This document shows, in pieces, positions 1-8,691 of a stretch of DNA of 64,000 nt. Source of the DNA: Opitutaceae bacterium TAV5 (GTDB lineage: Bacteria > Verrucomicrobiota > Verrucomicrobiia > Opitutales > Opitutaceae); NCBI GenBank assembly GCA_000242935.3, contig CP007053.1:6991001-7055000 (forward strand), given 5' to 3'. The notes below the pieces were generated by a model that was given only the letters and a program-made list of their open reading frames with translations, had not been told where the DNA came from and did not search any database. The position numbers and the translations under genes are program-made. How positions within the stretch are numbered: the stretch's first letter is position 1; each line of letters opens with the position of its first letter.

Positions 1-183
1 CACGGGCATGGCGATGTCCATCACGACAACGGTCGGGTGGAGCTTCCGGGCCAGGTCCACCGCCTGGCGGCCATTCGACGCCTCGCCGACGACATCGAAG
101 TCGGGATCCAGCACCAGCAGCGACCTCAATCCTTCACGGACGATGGCATGATCTTCGGCGAGCAAGACGGTGATCCGTTTCAT
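1..183 (-). CDS. NarL/FixJ-type response regulator, receiver domain (gene runs off the left edge)
   Basis: Only the first 61 residues are visible. They read as a CheY-like receiver: beta-1 MKRITVLLAEDH with the acidic pair E10-D11, and a probable phosphoacceptor D56 in VVVMDIAMP. The start ATG (183..181) overlaps the stop of the upstream histidine kinase gene as ATGA, so the two are translationally coupled and form a kinase-regulator pair. In this class (NarL, NreC, LiaR) the missing C-terminal half is normally a LuxR-type helix-turn-helix; that is inferred from the HisKA_3-type partner, not seen. It is the best local candidate for the protein that binds the 17-bp boxes found across the first 21 kb. 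Confidence 0.9.
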   Translation of the reverse strand, partial: MKRITVLLAEDHAIVREGLRSLLVLDPDFDVVGEASNGRQAVDLARKLHPTVVVMDIAMPV

Positions 184-1343
184 GAGCCCGGTCCTCCCTG
201 CTTGACGAGGAACGGAATCTCGGCGCGCACGGTGGTGCCCTTGCCCGGCACCGACTCGATGGCGAAGTCCCCGCCCACCATCTCGACGCGTTCGCGCATG
301 CCGAGCAGACCGAGGCGCTTGTTGTTTCTGGAGGCGAGGATGCGATCCACCTGGAAGGATTTGCCGTCGTCGCGGACTTCGAGCCGGACGGCGTCGGTGA
401 TCTTGCAGATGCTCACCTTTACGCGCCGCGCATGCGCATGGCGGGCGACGTTGGTGAGCGCCTCCTGCGCGACCCGGTAAAGCACGGTGCGCCGGATGTT
501 GCTCAGGGTCTCGACTCCGGGAAATGCCGTGAAACGGATGTGCAGCCTCTTGCGGCCGGGCAGATCCTTGATGTAGGAGCGCAGCGCCGGGATCAGCCCG
601 AGGTCGTCGAGCATCGCGGGGCGAAGTTCGCGGGCGTAGCGATGGACGATCAGGACGGACTGCCCGACCAGCCGCTGGGTCTGGGCGATTCGCTGGCGGA
701 GGTTCCGGCTGTTGATCGCGGCGGCTTCCTGCAAGGCCGCGAGCTGCACATTGATGCCGGCCAGAATCTGGGCGACCTCGTCGTGCAATTCACGGCTGAT
801 TTCCTTTCGCTCCTCCTCCTGCGCCGACAGGACCTGATGTGCCAGACGCCGCGATTGCTGCTGCATGCGTTGCGACTGGGCCAGGAGCCGGCTGTAGTGC
901 CGGGCTCCCCGCACGAGTTGCCTCTCGCCCTTCTTCCGTTGCGCGACTTCGCGCCGCACCTGCTGCCGGGCAACCGCCAGCGCGGCGGTGCGCTCGCGCA
1001 GCCTGGCATCGATCTGTTGCGCGTGGAGGGCGGCCGCCTGCGCGGCCGGGTGCGTTTGCTCGACCGGTGTCAGCACTTCGAGAAAGAAGAACGCGCCGGC
1101 CTGCGCGAGCGGTTTTGTCTGCTTGCGGCCATCGGGCAACGAGTGCGGCGAGGCGAGCCCGGCCACCGCCCGGTCGTGCATGCGGGCCAGATCCAGCGTG
1201 TCCAGCCCCAGGGATACGGCCGCGCGCCCGAGCACGCCGGCCGAACGCACGGGCAACCGTCTGCGTGTCCGTTGACGACGCAGATGGTGTTGCAGCGCAG
1301 TGTGGTACTGTTTCTCGAACTGGATTTTTGTGTCGATTGTCAT
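180..1343 (-). CDS. Cytoplasmic HisKA_3 sensor histidine kinase with RsbU_N-like N-terminus
   Basis: 387-residue kinase without membrane segments. Residues about 10-75 (GRAAVSLGLDTLDLARMHDRAV) resemble the helical N-terminal domain of RsbU-type stress phosphatases; this is a by-eye match. Residues about 105-180 form a charged coiled coil. The dimerisation/phosphoacceptor helix has EISRELHDEVAQ with H187, as in NarX/NreB/DesK kinases. The ATPase domain follows, with an N-box EALTNVARHAHA, a DDGKSF G1 box (the usual G is K) and GLLGMRERVEMVGG. It is upstream of and coupled by ATGA to the response regulator. A 17-bp box in its orientation lies 126 bp upstream (1469-1485), although no good -10 is found at the expected place. 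A stress-sensing role is inferred from context. Confidence 0.92.
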   Translation of the reverse strand: MTIDTKIQFEKQYHTALQHHLRRQRTRRRLPVRSAGVLGRAAVSLGLDTLDLARMHDRAVAGLASPHSLPDGRKQTKPLAQAGAFFFLEVLTPVEQTHPAAQAAALHAQQIDARLRERTAALAVARQQVRREVAQRKKGERQLVRGARHYSRLLAQSQRMQQQSRRLAHQVLSAQEEERKEISRELHDEVAQILAGINVQLAALQEAAAINSRNLRQRIAQTQRLVGQSVLIVHRYARELRPAMLDDLGLIPALRSYIKDLPGRKRLHIRFTAFPGVETLSNIRRTVLYRVAQEALTNVARHAHARRVKVSICKITDAVRLEVRDDGKSFQVDRILASRNNKRLGLLGMRERVEMVGGDFAIESVPGKGTTVRAEIPFLVKQGGPGS

Positions 1344-1468
1344 GGCTGCATCCTTCCGCGCGGGGTGGTTTGCCGGATGGTACTTCCTCTCATGGTCGGG
1401 GAAGGCAATCGGTGCCTGCGTTTGTCTATTAACTAATGCGGAATGCCGGCTTTGGCGAGCGATTGTTT

Positions 1469-1485
1469 ATGGGGTGATGACCTGC
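1469..1485 (-). promoter_or_regulatory. 17-bp box facing the histidine kinase gene (weak copy)
   Basis: On the minus strand it reads GCAGGTCATCACCCCAT, matching the box family and keeping the invariant CCCCAT. The hexamer 22 bp downstream is GCATTC, so unlike the other nine copies no TAnnnT is present. It is back to back with the box at 1495-1511, which suggests shared or autoregulatory control of the two-component system. Confidence 0.45.
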
Positions 1486-1494
1486 CCGGCCGCC

Positions 1495-1539
1495 GTAGGG
1501 TTACGCCCCATGGTGAACGGTCACCTTCAGTCGTATAGT
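1495..1539 (+). promoter_or_regulatory. 17-bp box plus -10 (TATAGT) upstream of the carbonic-anhydrase-like gene
   Basis: Box GTAGGGTTACGCCCCAT at 1495-1511, a 22-bp spacer, then TATAGT at 1534-1539. The predicted transcription start is near 1546, about 78 bp before the ATG at 1624. The box occupies roughly -51 to -35, the position of an activator that replaces a -35 element. Confidence 0.65.
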
Positions 1540-1623
1540 TTAGTTTCACGCTGGCATCCTCCTCCGCCCAGGTCCCCACAAACAAACGGAGCTTCAGGCT
1601 CGGGATGCAGGAGAAACACAAAC

Positions 1624-1779
1624 ATGAAAAATCACGTCTGCAAATTTATCGACCCTGTCGGCACCACGACCATGTCCGCCGAACCAGCGGTCAACCCACT
1701 CGTCCGGCATGTGCGTAACGCTATAAAGAACTTCTTCCGGTTCCTGCCTCGTCCCGAAAGATCCGGGCAAACGGGCGGC
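1624..1779 (+). pseudogene. Degenerate dodecin-like leader sequence
   Basis: From the ATG at 1624 the reading MKNHVCKFIDPVGTTT aligns with the intact dodecin at 2882 ([16 protein letters not shown]) at both protein and DNA level. The match continues with drift to RNAIKNFFRF against [13 protein letters not shown] and then stops. A good Shine-Dalgarno (caggag) precedes the ATG. The frame stays open and runs straight into the next protein, whose own signal peptide begins at 1780. It is therefore the front half of a dodecin copy, either decayed or kept as a leader. Confidence 0.6.
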
Positions 1780-2505
1780 ATGAAATTCCTCCGGCTCGCA
1801 TCGGTCTTGTCGGCTGCCATGCTGGCCGGTTCGTTCGCGCGGGGCGCTGACGAATCCTCTGCCGGCGCCACCACGAATCTGACCCAGGGCGGCCGGGAGG
1901 AAACCACCTCTTCGGTTCAGGCCTCCGATGTCGTTCGCAAGCTCAACGCAGGCAACCGCCGCATGCAGGCAGGCAGCCCCAGGCAGGCAGGATGGCAGGG
2001 ACTGTCACCCGGTCAGCAGGCCCGATCCGGCAGGGTCAGATCGGTGGATGCCTTCGTGGTGACCAGTGTGGAACTGGCGCCCCTGGTTCCCAAAATCGTC
2101 GATGCCGAGCCGGGAGCGATTGTCACGGAGACGGTGGACCTCGAGAACATCACCGAGGCCGACGTCCGGCGCATTGTCGAAAAATTCCTCGCCACCAATA
2201 CGACCCTTTTTGTGGTGCTCGTGCATCCGACACCCGAGCTTGAAGCCCGGTACGGCGGCTCGAAGTCCCGGATAGACGCCGCACTCGACCGGATCGCGAC
2301 AAACGCAAAAAAACGTTTCCTCGATCTGAGCCCCGAGCTGAATGACCGTATCCGGAACGGGACGCTGAGCATGATCACCGGCACCTATGACCGTGCATCG
2401 CTGAAACTCGTGCTCCTCCGCATGCCGGACATCGGCCAGACCTGGGGTTCCAGTTACCAGCTTCCGCATCCCGAGAACATGATACGGGTGAGCCCGTCTT
2501 CCTGA
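1624..2505 (+). CDS. Exported beta-carbonic-anhydrase-like protein without zinc ligands (dodecin-like leader)
   Basis: 293 codons from 1624, or 241 residues from the internal ATG at 1780. The internal start is backed by a classic signal peptide (MKFLRLASVLSAAMLAGSFARG) and may be the true one; the 1624 start has the better ribosome site. The mature part follows the beta-carbonic anhydrase layout. VVRKLNAGNRRMQAG and LSPGQQ sit where that family has LxxGNxRF and LxxGQ, FVVLVHP where it has IVVLGHT, and SMITGTYDRASLKLVLL where it has the terminal VxGxYDxxTGxVxxL. The Cys-Asp-His-Cys zinc ligands are absent, so catalysis is unlikely. It is preceded by a 17-bp box promoter and followed by CsbD and dodecin. 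The family assignment is by eye. Confidence 0.6.
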   Translation: MKNHVCKFIDPVGTTTMSAEPAVNPLVRHVRNAIKNFFRFLPRPERSGQTGGMKFLRLASVLSAAMLAGSFARGADESSAGATTNLTQGGREETTSSVQASDVVRKLNAGNRRMQAGSPRQAGWQGLSPGQQARSGRVRSVDAFVVTSVELAPLVPKIVDAEPGAIVTETVDLENITEADVRRIVEKFLATNTTLFVVLVHPTPELEARYGGSKSRIDAALDRIATNAKKRFLDLSPELNDRIRNGTLSMITGTYDRASLKLVLLRMPDIGQTWGSSYQLPHPENMIRVSPSS

Positions 2506-2561
2506 TTTCGCAGGATCGCGCATCCCGGCTCCCCTCAGGCGGCGGCATCCTGCCTCCCGCC

Positions 2562-2606
2562 GTAGGGTTACACCCCATGGCAACCGGCCGGCCCCGACCG
2601 TAGTAT
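2562..2606 (+). promoter_or_regulatory. 17-bp box plus -10 (TAGTAT) upstream of csbD-dodecin
   Basis: Box GTAGGGTTACACCCCAT at 2562-2578, a 22-bp spacer, then TAGTAT at 2601-2606. The predicted start near 2613 drives the CsbD-dodecin operon. Confidence 0.65.
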
Positions 2607-2687
2607 CAGCCGGCATCCGGATAGCGGAACGCGCTTGCCGTCATGTTGGCGACAAACGGAAACAAGGAACCAACCGAAAGACTCACC

Positions 2688-2885
2688 ATGAACACACTCG
2701 AAATCAAAGGCGACTGGAACATCACCAAGGGCAAACTGAAGCAAAAGTGGGCCAGGCTCACCGATGACGATCTCCAGTACGCCGAAGGCAAGCAGGATGA
2801 ATTGATCGGCCGGATACAGAAGCGCACCGGCGAAACCCGTGAAGCGGTCGAAAAAGCGATCCGGGAATACGGAAAGCGGACATGA
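2688..2885 (+). CDS. CsbD-like stress protein
   Basis: 65-residue, highly charged helical protein with the CsbD signature: an N-terminal [25 protein letters not shown], then [28 protein letters not shown]. CsbD proteins are general-stress proteins (sigma-B regulon in Bacillus, YjbJ in E. coli) of unknown biochemical role. I chose the ATG at 2688 because the family starts here; an in-frame ATG at 2643 would add 15 unrelated residues. The gene is under a 17-bp box promoter and its stop overlaps the dodecin start (ATGA), so the two are coupled. Confidence 0.88.
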   Translation: MNTLEIKGDWNITKGKLKQKWARLTDDDLQYAEGKQDELIGRIQKRTGETREAVEKAIREYGKRT

Positions 2886-3091
2886 AAGATCACGTCTACA
2901 AGCTCATCGAACTCACCGGCACCTCGACCACGTCCATCGAGGACGCGGTGGACAAGGCCATCCGGCGCGCCCACAAAACCGTAAAAAACCTCTGCTGGTT
3001 TCAGGTGGTGGAAACACGCGGCAATATCGACAAGGGGAAGGTGCAACACTGGCAGGTGACCATCAAGGTCGGCTTCTCCGTGGAGAACTGA
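2882..3091 (+). CDS. Dodecin (flavin-binding dodecamer)
   Basis: 69 residues, full length for dodecin: [44 protein letters not shown], ending in [17 protein letters not shown]39 in LCWFQVVE is at the position of the tryptophan that stacks on flavin, and Q41 matches the binding glutamine. Dodecins assemble as 12-mers that buffer riboflavin, FMN or other flavins. The start overlaps the csbD stop by four bases. A degenerate second dodecin lies 1.3 kb upstream, which suggests a local duplication of stress genes. Confidence 0.93.
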   Translation: MKDHVYKLIELTGTSTTSIEDAVDKAIRRAHKTVKNLCWFQVVETRGNIDKGKVQHWQVTIKVGFSVEN

Positions 3092-3223
3092 GCGTGTCCC
3101 CGATAACGGCAGAAGGCCGGAGAGGAATCTTCCATCGCTCCCCGGCTCGATGCCCGGGCGGTGGGTGACGCTGGGCAGGCTCAACCCGCCCGATCCGGCC
3201 CGAATGCCGTCGGATTCGTACGG

Positions 3224-3240
3224 GTATTGTTTGTCAATAC
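3224..3240. promoter_or_regulatory. Perfect inverted repeat, possible operator of the export operon
   Basis: GTATTG-TTTGT-CAATAC, six-base arms with a five-base centre, 57 bp before the ATG of the membrane-fusion protein gene. Size and place fit a TetR- or MarR-type operator. No such regulator gene is adjacent, so the role is a guess. Confidence 0.3.
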
Positions 3241-3297
3241 TCGTCGCCGTCTCCGGTCCCGTCACTCCCGATTCGACGAGGGAGAATAATCCATTAT

Positions 3298-4695
3298 ATG
3301 ACTTCGCCCGCCACACCGGCCATTCAGGCAGCGGCCATGGCCGCCCAGGCTGCTGCGATGGCGGCTCAGGCGGCCGCGATGGTTGCCCAGGCCACCGTAC
3401 CGGACAACAACCAGCCCGCCGCACCCGCTGCTCCCCCGCCCGCTGCATCGCCGGCTCCACCAGCCAAACCCGACGACCATGCCACCGCTCCGCCACCCGC
3501 CGCGCCGGACGCCGGGGCCAAGCCCGACGAGAAGGCCGGGGAGCCTGAAAAATCAGGGAAGGACACGCCCGCCGAAAAAGACGGGAAGGCCAAAAAGGAC
3601 GAGACACCGCCCGGGAAAAAGGGCGCCTCGGTCAAAAAAAAGGTGCTGGTTTCGGCCGCCATCGCCGCCGTCGTCATCGTGATCGCGGTGCTGGTCTGGA
3701 GCGCCCTCAAACCCTCCGGCCCGGGCGAAGGCTTTGTCAGCGGCAACGGCCGGATCGAGGCCACCGGGATCGACATCGCCGCCAAGCTCGCCGGACGTAT
3801 CCACGAAATGATGGTCAACGAAGGCGACTTCGTGCAGGCCGGCCAGCCCCTCGCGCAGATGCAGGTCGACGTGCTCGAGGCGCAGCGCAACGAGGCGCGC
3901 GCCCAGTCCCGCCAGGCCACGAGCGAGGTCGCCAGCGCCGAAGCCCAGGTGGCCGCGCGCCAGAGCGACACCGCCGCCGCCCGCGCCGTCGTGGTGCAGC
4001 GCGAGAGCGAACTGGACGCCGCGCAGCGGCGGCTCGCGCGCAGCGAAACGCTCTCCCGCGCCGGCGCCATGACCATCCAGGAGTTTGACGACGACCGCGC
4101 CCGCGTGGATGGCGCGGTGGCTGCCCTGACCGCGGCACAGGCCCAGGTGGTCGCCGCCGCGGCCGCCGTCCGGGCCGCCGAGGCCCAGGTCGTCGGCGCC
4201 GTCGACGGCGTGGCCGCGGCCGAGGCGACCGTCGCCCGCGTCGAAGCCGACATCCGGGACAGCCTGCTCGCCTCGCCCCGCGACGGCCGCGTGCAATACC
4301 GCGTCGCACAGCCCGGCGAAGTCCTCGCCGCCGGCGGCAAAGTCCTCAACCTCGTCGATCTGGGCGACGTCTACATGACCTTCTTCCTGCCCGAGACGGT
4401 CGTCGGCCGGTTGGCGCTGGGCAGCCCCGTCCACATCGTGCTCGACGCCGCGCCGCAATACGTGATCCCCGCCAGCGTGTCCTACGTCTCCGCGGTTGCG
4501 CAGTTCACCCCCAAGACCGTGGAGACCGCCAGCGAACGGCAGAAACTGATGTTTCGCGTCAAAGCCCAGATCGACCCCGCGCTGCTGAAAAAACACGTCA
4601 GGCTGGTCAAGACCGGCCTGCCCGGCGTGGCCTGGCTCAAGCTCGATGCGCAGGCCGCGTGGCCGGCCGATCTGGAAATCAGGGTGCCGGAATGA
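3298..4695 (+). CDS. HlyD/YhiI-type membrane fusion protein with long Ala/Pro-rich N-terminal extension
   Basis: 465 residues. Residues 1-110 are low-complexity: an AAAMAAQ-type repeat at 11-31, then Pro/Ala-rich and Lys/Glu-rich tracts, unusual for the family and presumably cytoplasmic. One membrane helix lies at about 116-136. The periplasmic part has a split lipoyl-like domain ([35 protein letters not shown]), a long alpha-hairpin with Ala/Gln/Glu heptads (about 195-315) and a beta-barrel domain ([17 protein letters not shown]). It would link the inner-membrane ABC exporter encoded next to it with the outer membrane. Its stop overlaps the next start (ATGA). The gene order matches the E. 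coli yhiI-rbbA-yhhJ operon. Confidence 0.9.
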   Translation: MTSPATPAIQAAAMAAQAAAMAAQAAAMVAQATVPDNNQPAAPAAPPPAASPAPPAKPDDHATAPPPAAPDAGAKPDEKAGEPEKSGKDTPAEKDGKAKKDETPPGKKGASVKKKVLVSAAIAAVVIVIAVLVWSALKPSGPGEGFVSGNGRIEATGIDIAAKLAGRIHEMMVNEGDFVQAGQPLAQMQVDVLEAQRNEARAQSRQATSEVASAEAQVAARQSDTAAARAVVVQRESELDAAQRRLARSETLSRAGAMTIQEFDDDRARVDGAVAALTAAQAQVVAAAAAVRAAEAQVVGAVDGVAAAEATVARVEADIRDSLLASPRDGRVQYRVAQPGEVLAAGGKVLNLVDLGDVYMTFFLPETVVGRLALGSPVHIVLDAAPQYVIPASVSYVSAVAQFTPKTVETASERQKLMFRVKAQIDPALLKKHVRLVKTGLPGVAWLKLDAQAAWPADLEIRVPE

Positions 4696-7469
4696 CCCCG
4701 GAGACGTCCACGTCCACGCCCGCGTCTGCCCCCGCGCCCGTCGCCCGCCTGGATGGCGTCATCCTCCACTACGGGAAAACCGTGGCGCTGGACGGCATCA
4801 CGCTCGACCTCCCCGCCGGCCGCATGGTCGGCCTGATCGGCCCTGACGGCGTGGGCAAGTCCAGCCTGCTCTCGCTGATCTCCGGCGCGCGGGCCGTGCA
4901 GGAAGGCAGCGTGCGCGTCCTCGATGGCGACATGGCCGAAACGCGCCACCGCGAGCGCGTCTGCCCCCACATCGCCTACATGCCCCAGGGCCTCGGCAAG
5001 AACCTCTACGCCACGCTCTCGGTGGAGGAAAACCTCCAGTTCTTCGGCCGCCTCTTCGGCCACGACGCCGCCGAGCGCCGCCGCCGCATCGACGAGCTGA
5101 CCTTAAGCACCGGCCTGTCTCCGTTCCTCTCGCGCCCCGCCGGCAAGCTCTCCGGCGGCATGAAACAGAAACTCGGCCTGTGCTGCGCGCTCATCCACGA
5201 CCCCGACCTGCTCATCCTCGACGAACCCACCACCGGCGTCGATCCGCTGGCCCGCGCCCAGTTCTGGGACCTCATCCGGCACATCCGCGACCAGCGCCCC
5301 GGCATGAGCGTGATCGTCGCCACCGCCTACATGGACGAGGCCGAGCGCTTCGACTGGCTGGTCGCGATGGACGACGGCCGGGTGCTGGCCACCGGCACGC
5401 CCGCCGAACTGCTCGAACGCGCCGGCAGCGACACGCTCGACACCGCCTTCATCGCCCTGCTGCCCGAAGAGAAACGCCGCGAACACCGCGAAGTGACCAT
5501 CCCGCCCCTCGCCGGCGGGGAGAATGCCGAGATCGCCATCGAGGCTACGGACCTCACCATGCGCTTCAGCCAATTCGTCGCCGTCGATCACGTCAGCTTC
5601 CGCATTCGCCGCGGCGAGATCTTCGGCTTCCTCGGCTCCAACGGCTGCGGCAAGTCCACCACCATGAAAATGCTGACCGGCCTGCTCTCGGCCAGCGAAG
5701 GCCGCGCCTCGCTCTTCGGGCGCGAAGTCGACCCGAAGGACATCGCCACGCGCCGCCGCGTCGGCTATATGTCGCAGGCGTTCTCGCTCTATTCGGAGCT
5801 CTCGGTGCGCCAGAACCTCGTGCTGCACGCCCGCCTCTTCCGCCTGCCGGAGGCGGACATCCCCGCGCGGGTGGACGAGATGGCGCGGCGCTTCGGCCTC
5901 GTTCGCTCGCTCGACGCCATGCCCGACAACCTCCCGCTCGGCATCCGCCAGCGTCTCTCGCTGGCCGTGGCGATGGTGCACAAGCCCGAGTTGCTGATCC
6001 TCGACGAGCCGACCTCGGGCGTGGACCCCGTCGCACGCGACAGCCTCTGGCAACTGATGATCGATCTGGCGCGCAACGACCTGGTCACGATCTTCATCTC
6101 CACCCACTTCATGAACGAGGCCGGGCGCTGCGACCGCATCTCGCTCATGCACGCCGGCCGCGTGCTCGTGACGGACGTGCCGGCCGACCTGGTGCGTAAC
6201 CGGGGAGTGGATACGCTGGAGCGGGCCTTCATCGGCTACCTGGAGGAGGCCGGCGCGCGCGGTGCGGCGAAAACACCGGAGACGAAGGCACCGCCGCCTC
6301 CCGCCCGCGCGCCGGCCACCGCGTCCTCGCGCCACTGGTTTTCCTTCAACCCCGCCCGCGCCTGGAGCTTCAGCCTGCGCGAGACCCTGGAGCTCCGGCG
6401 CGACCCGGTGCGCGCCACCATGGCGCTGCTCGGCGCGGCCATCCTCATGTTCGTGATCGGCTACGGCATCAGCCTGGACGTGGAGGACCTCACCTACGCC
6501 GTGCTCGACCGCGACCAGACCACGCTCAGCCAGAACTACGCGCTCAACCTCTCCGGCTCGCGTTACTTCGTCGAACGCCCGCCGATCGCCGGCTACGACG
6601 ACCTCGACCGGCGCATGCGCTCCGGCGAACTCGCGCTGGCCATCGAGATCCCGCCCGGCTTCGCGCGGGACGCCGCGCGCGGTCGCGCCGTGCAGATCGG
6701 CGCCTGGGTGGACGGCTCCATGCCCCAGCGCGCCGAGACGGTGAAAGGCTACGTGCAGGGCATGCACCAGGGCTGGCTGACGGACCAGGCGCGGCTCCGG
6801 CCCGACGCAGGCTCCGCGGCCGCCCCGGCCACGATCGAGACGCGCTATCGCTACAATCCCGACGTCAAGAGCCTGCCGGCGATGATTCCCGCGGTTATCC
6901 CCATGCTCCTCCTCATGATCCCGGCCATGCTGGCCGCGCTGTCGGTCGTGCGCGAGAAGGAGCTCGGCTCGATCCTCAACCTCTACGTCACGCCCGTCAC
7001 CCGCAGCGAATTCCTGCTCGGCAAGCAACTGCCCTACATCGCGCTGGCGATGCTCAACTTCGCACTGATGACCCTGCTCGCCGTCACGCTCTTCGGTGTG
7101 CCGATCAAGGGCAGCTTCCTCACGCTCGCGGCGGCGACGCTCCTCTTCGTGACCTTCTCGACCGGCTTCGGCCTGTTCGCCTCCACCTTCACCCGCAGCC
7201 AGATCGCGGCGATCTTCGTGGCCATGATCGGCACCATGATCCCGGCCGTCCAGTTCGCCGGCATGATCAACCCGGTCTCCTCGCTGGAGGGTGCGGGCGC
7301 GGTCATCGGCCGTGTTTACCCGGCCTCGCATTTCCTCACCATCAGCCGGGGCGTGTTCAACAAGGCGCTCGGGTTCCCCGACCTCTACGCCGGGTTCGGG
7401 CCGCTGCTGCTGGCGGTGGTGGTGATCCTGGGCCTCTCCATCGTGCTGCTGAAAAAACAGGAGACCTGA
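4692..7469 (+). CDS. rbbA: RbbA/YhiH-like fused ABC exporter: two ATPase domains plus ABC-2 permease
   Basis: 925 residues starting at the ATG inside the ATGA overlap with the membrane fusion gene. ATPase domain 1 has Walker [10 protein letters not shown] (about 50-58), signature LSGGMKQK and Walker [13 protein letters not shown]. ATPase domain 2 has GSNGCGKST, a weak signature ([11 protein letters not shown]) and [12 protein letters not shown]. The switch histidine is present in domain 2 (STHFMNEA) but replaced in domain 1 (TAYMDEA), so the two sites are probably not equivalent. The last 380 residues are an ABC-2 permease with one helix before and five after a large periplasmic loop. E. coli RbbA is ribosome-associated, but the operon context here argues for export. 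The substrate is unknown. Confidence 0.9.
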   Translation: MTPETSTSTPASAPAPVARLDGVILHYGKTVALDGITLDLPAGRMVGLIGPDGVGKSSLLSLISGARAVQEGSVRVLDGDMAETRHRERVCPHIAYMPQGLGKNLYATLSVEENLQFFGRLFGHDAAERRRRIDELTLSTGLSPFLSRPAGKLSGGMKQKLGLCCALIHDPDLLILDEPTTGVDPLARAQFWDLIRHIRDQRPGMSVIVATAYMDEAERFDWLVAMDDGRVLATGTPAELLERAGSDTLDTAFIALLPEEKRREHREVTIPPLAGGENAEIAIEATDLTMRFSQFVAVDHVSFRIRRGEIFGFLGSNGCGKSTTMKMLTGLLSASEGRASLFGREVDPKDIATRRRVGYMSQAFSLYSELSVRQNLVLHARLFRLPEADIPARVDEMARRFGLVRSLDAMPDNLPLGIRQRLSLAVAMVHKPELLILDEPTSGVDPVARDSLWQLMIDLARNDLVTIFISTHFMNEAGRCDRISLMHAGRVLVTDVPADLVRNRGVDTLERAFIGYLEEAGARGAAKTPETKAPPPPARAPATASSRHWFSFNPARAWSFSLRETLELRRDPVRATMALLGAAILMFVIGYGISLDVEDLTYAVLDRDQTTLSQNYALNLSGSRYFVERPPIAGYDDLDRRMRSGELALAIEIPPGFARDAARGRAVQIGAWVDGSMPQRAETVKGYVQGMHQGWLTDQARLRPDAGSAAAPATIETRYRYNPDVKSLPAMIPAVIPMLLLMIPAMLAALSVVREKELGSILNLYVTPVTRSEFLLGKQLPYIALAMLNFALMTLLAVTLFGVPIKGSFLTLAAATLLFVTFSTGFGLFASTFTRSQIAAIFVAMIGTMIPAVQFAGMINPVSSLEGAGAVIGRVYPASHFLTISRGVFNKALGFPDLYAGFGPLLLAVVVILGLSIVLLKKQET

Positions 7470-7472
7470 ACC

Positions 7473-8597
7473 ATGTCGCATGCCGCCAATATCTACCGGC
7501 TCGGCGTCAAGGAACTGTGGAGCCTGGCGCGCGAACCGATGATGCTCGCGCTGATCGCCTACATCTTCACGCTGTCGATCTACGTCGCGGCCACGGCGGT
7601 GCCGGAGACCCTGCACAACACGCCTGTCGCCATCGTGGACGAAGACGGCTCGCCGCTGTCGGCGGCCATCGCCTCGGCGTTTTTCCCGCCCCGCTTCAAG
7701 CCCCCGGCGATGATCTCGCTGGCCGGCATCGATTCCGTCCTGGATGCCGGCTCCTATACCTTCGTGATCGACATCCCGCCCGATTTCCAGCGCGACGTGC
7801 TGGCCGGCAAGTCGCCGGCGATCCAGCTCAACGTCGACGCCACCCGCATGAGCCAGGCCTTCACCGGCAGCGGCTACATCCAGCAGATGGTGACGGACGA
7901 AGTCACCGCGTTCGTCCAGCGTTACCGCGGCAACGCCGCCCCGGCGGTGGAACTCGCGCTGCGCATGCGCTTCAACCCCAACCTGGAGCAGGCGTGGTTC
8001 GGCTCTCTGATGGAGCTGATCAACAGCGTCACCCTGATGTCGATCATCCTGACCGGCGCCGCGCTGATCCGTGAGCGCGAGCACGGCACCATCGAGCACC
8101 TGCTGGCGATGCCGGTCACGCCGGCCGAGATCATGCTGGCCAAGGTCTGGTCGATGGGCCTGGTGGTGCTGGTCGCCTCGACCATTGCCCTGGTGTTCGT
8201 CGTGAAAGGGGCGCTAAGCGTGCCGATCGAAGGCTCGGTGGTGCTGTTCATGGCCGGTGCCGCGCTGCACCTGTTCGCCGCCACCTCGATGGGCATCTTC
8301 ATGGCCACACTGGCGCGCTCGATGCCGCAATTCGGGTTGCTCGCGGTGCTGATCCTGCTGCCGCTGCAAATGCTCTCGGGCGGCTCGACCCCGCGCGAAA
8401 GCATGCCGGAGCTCGTGCAGAACCTGATGCTGGTCGCGCCCACCACGCACTTCGTGGCGGTCGGCCAGGCCATCCTCTTCCGCGATGCCGGCCTCGACGT
8501 CGTCTGGCCGCAGTTCCTGACCCTGGCCGCGATCGGCGCGGTGTTTTTCGGCATCGCGCTGAACCGGTTCCGCAAGACTATCACCCAGATGGCCTGA
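7473..8597 (+). CDS. yhhJ: ABC-2 type permease, YhhJ-like
   Basis: 374 residues, three bases after the fused ABC gene. It has the ABC-2 layout: a first membrane helix at about 25-45, a long periplasmic domain (VAIVDEDGSPLSAAIASAFFPPRF to about 175), then five helices. The conserved cytoplasmic EREHGTIEHLLAMPVTPAEIMLAK loop and the LSGGSTPRESMPELVQ segment are typical of YhhJ/YbhS-type permeases. It would complete the exporter with the permease part of the preceding protein. The N-terminal helix could act as an uncleaved signal. Confidence 0.92.
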   Translation: MSHAANIYRLGVKELWSLAREPMMLALIAYIFTLSIYVAATAVPETLHNTPVAIVDEDGSPLSAAIASAFFPPRFKPPAMISLAGIDSVLDAGSYTFVIDIPPDFQRDVLAGKSPAIQLNVDATRMSQAFTGSGYIQQMVTDEVTAFVQRYRGNAAPAVELALRMRFNPNLEQAWFGSLMELINSVTLMSIILTGAALIREREHGTIEHLLAMPVTPAEIMLAKVWSMGLVVLVASTIALVFVVKGALSVPIEGSVVLFMAGAALHLFAATSMGIFMATLARSMPQFGLLAVLILLPLQMLSGGSTPRESMPELVQNLMLVAPTTHFVAVGQAILFRDAGLDVVWPQFLTLAAIGAVFFGIALNRFRKTITQMA

Positions 8598-8639
8598 ATC
8601 CCGGGGCAGCCTGCGTGCAGCGGGCGCAGGTGCGCGGAG

Positions 8640-8684
8640 GTAGGGTAACACCCCATAACGGCAGAGGCTGAAAGGGTGCATACT
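8640..8684 (+). promoter_or_regulatory. 17-bp box plus -10 (CATACT) upstream of the ice-binding-like gene
   Basis: Box GTAGGGTAACACCCCAT at 8640-8656, a 22-bp spacer, then CATACT at 8679-8684. The ATG at 8692 starts eight bases after the hexamer, so the predicted transcript has essentially no leader. Confidence 0.65.
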
Positions 8685-8691
8685 GTCCCTC

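Noticed and set aside
5103-8099. 998-codon open frame on the minus strand opposite the ABC exporter genes
   Set aside because: Antisense shadow of strongly conserved genes in GC-rich DNA; composition is low-complexity His/Arg/Gly/Glu with no domain.
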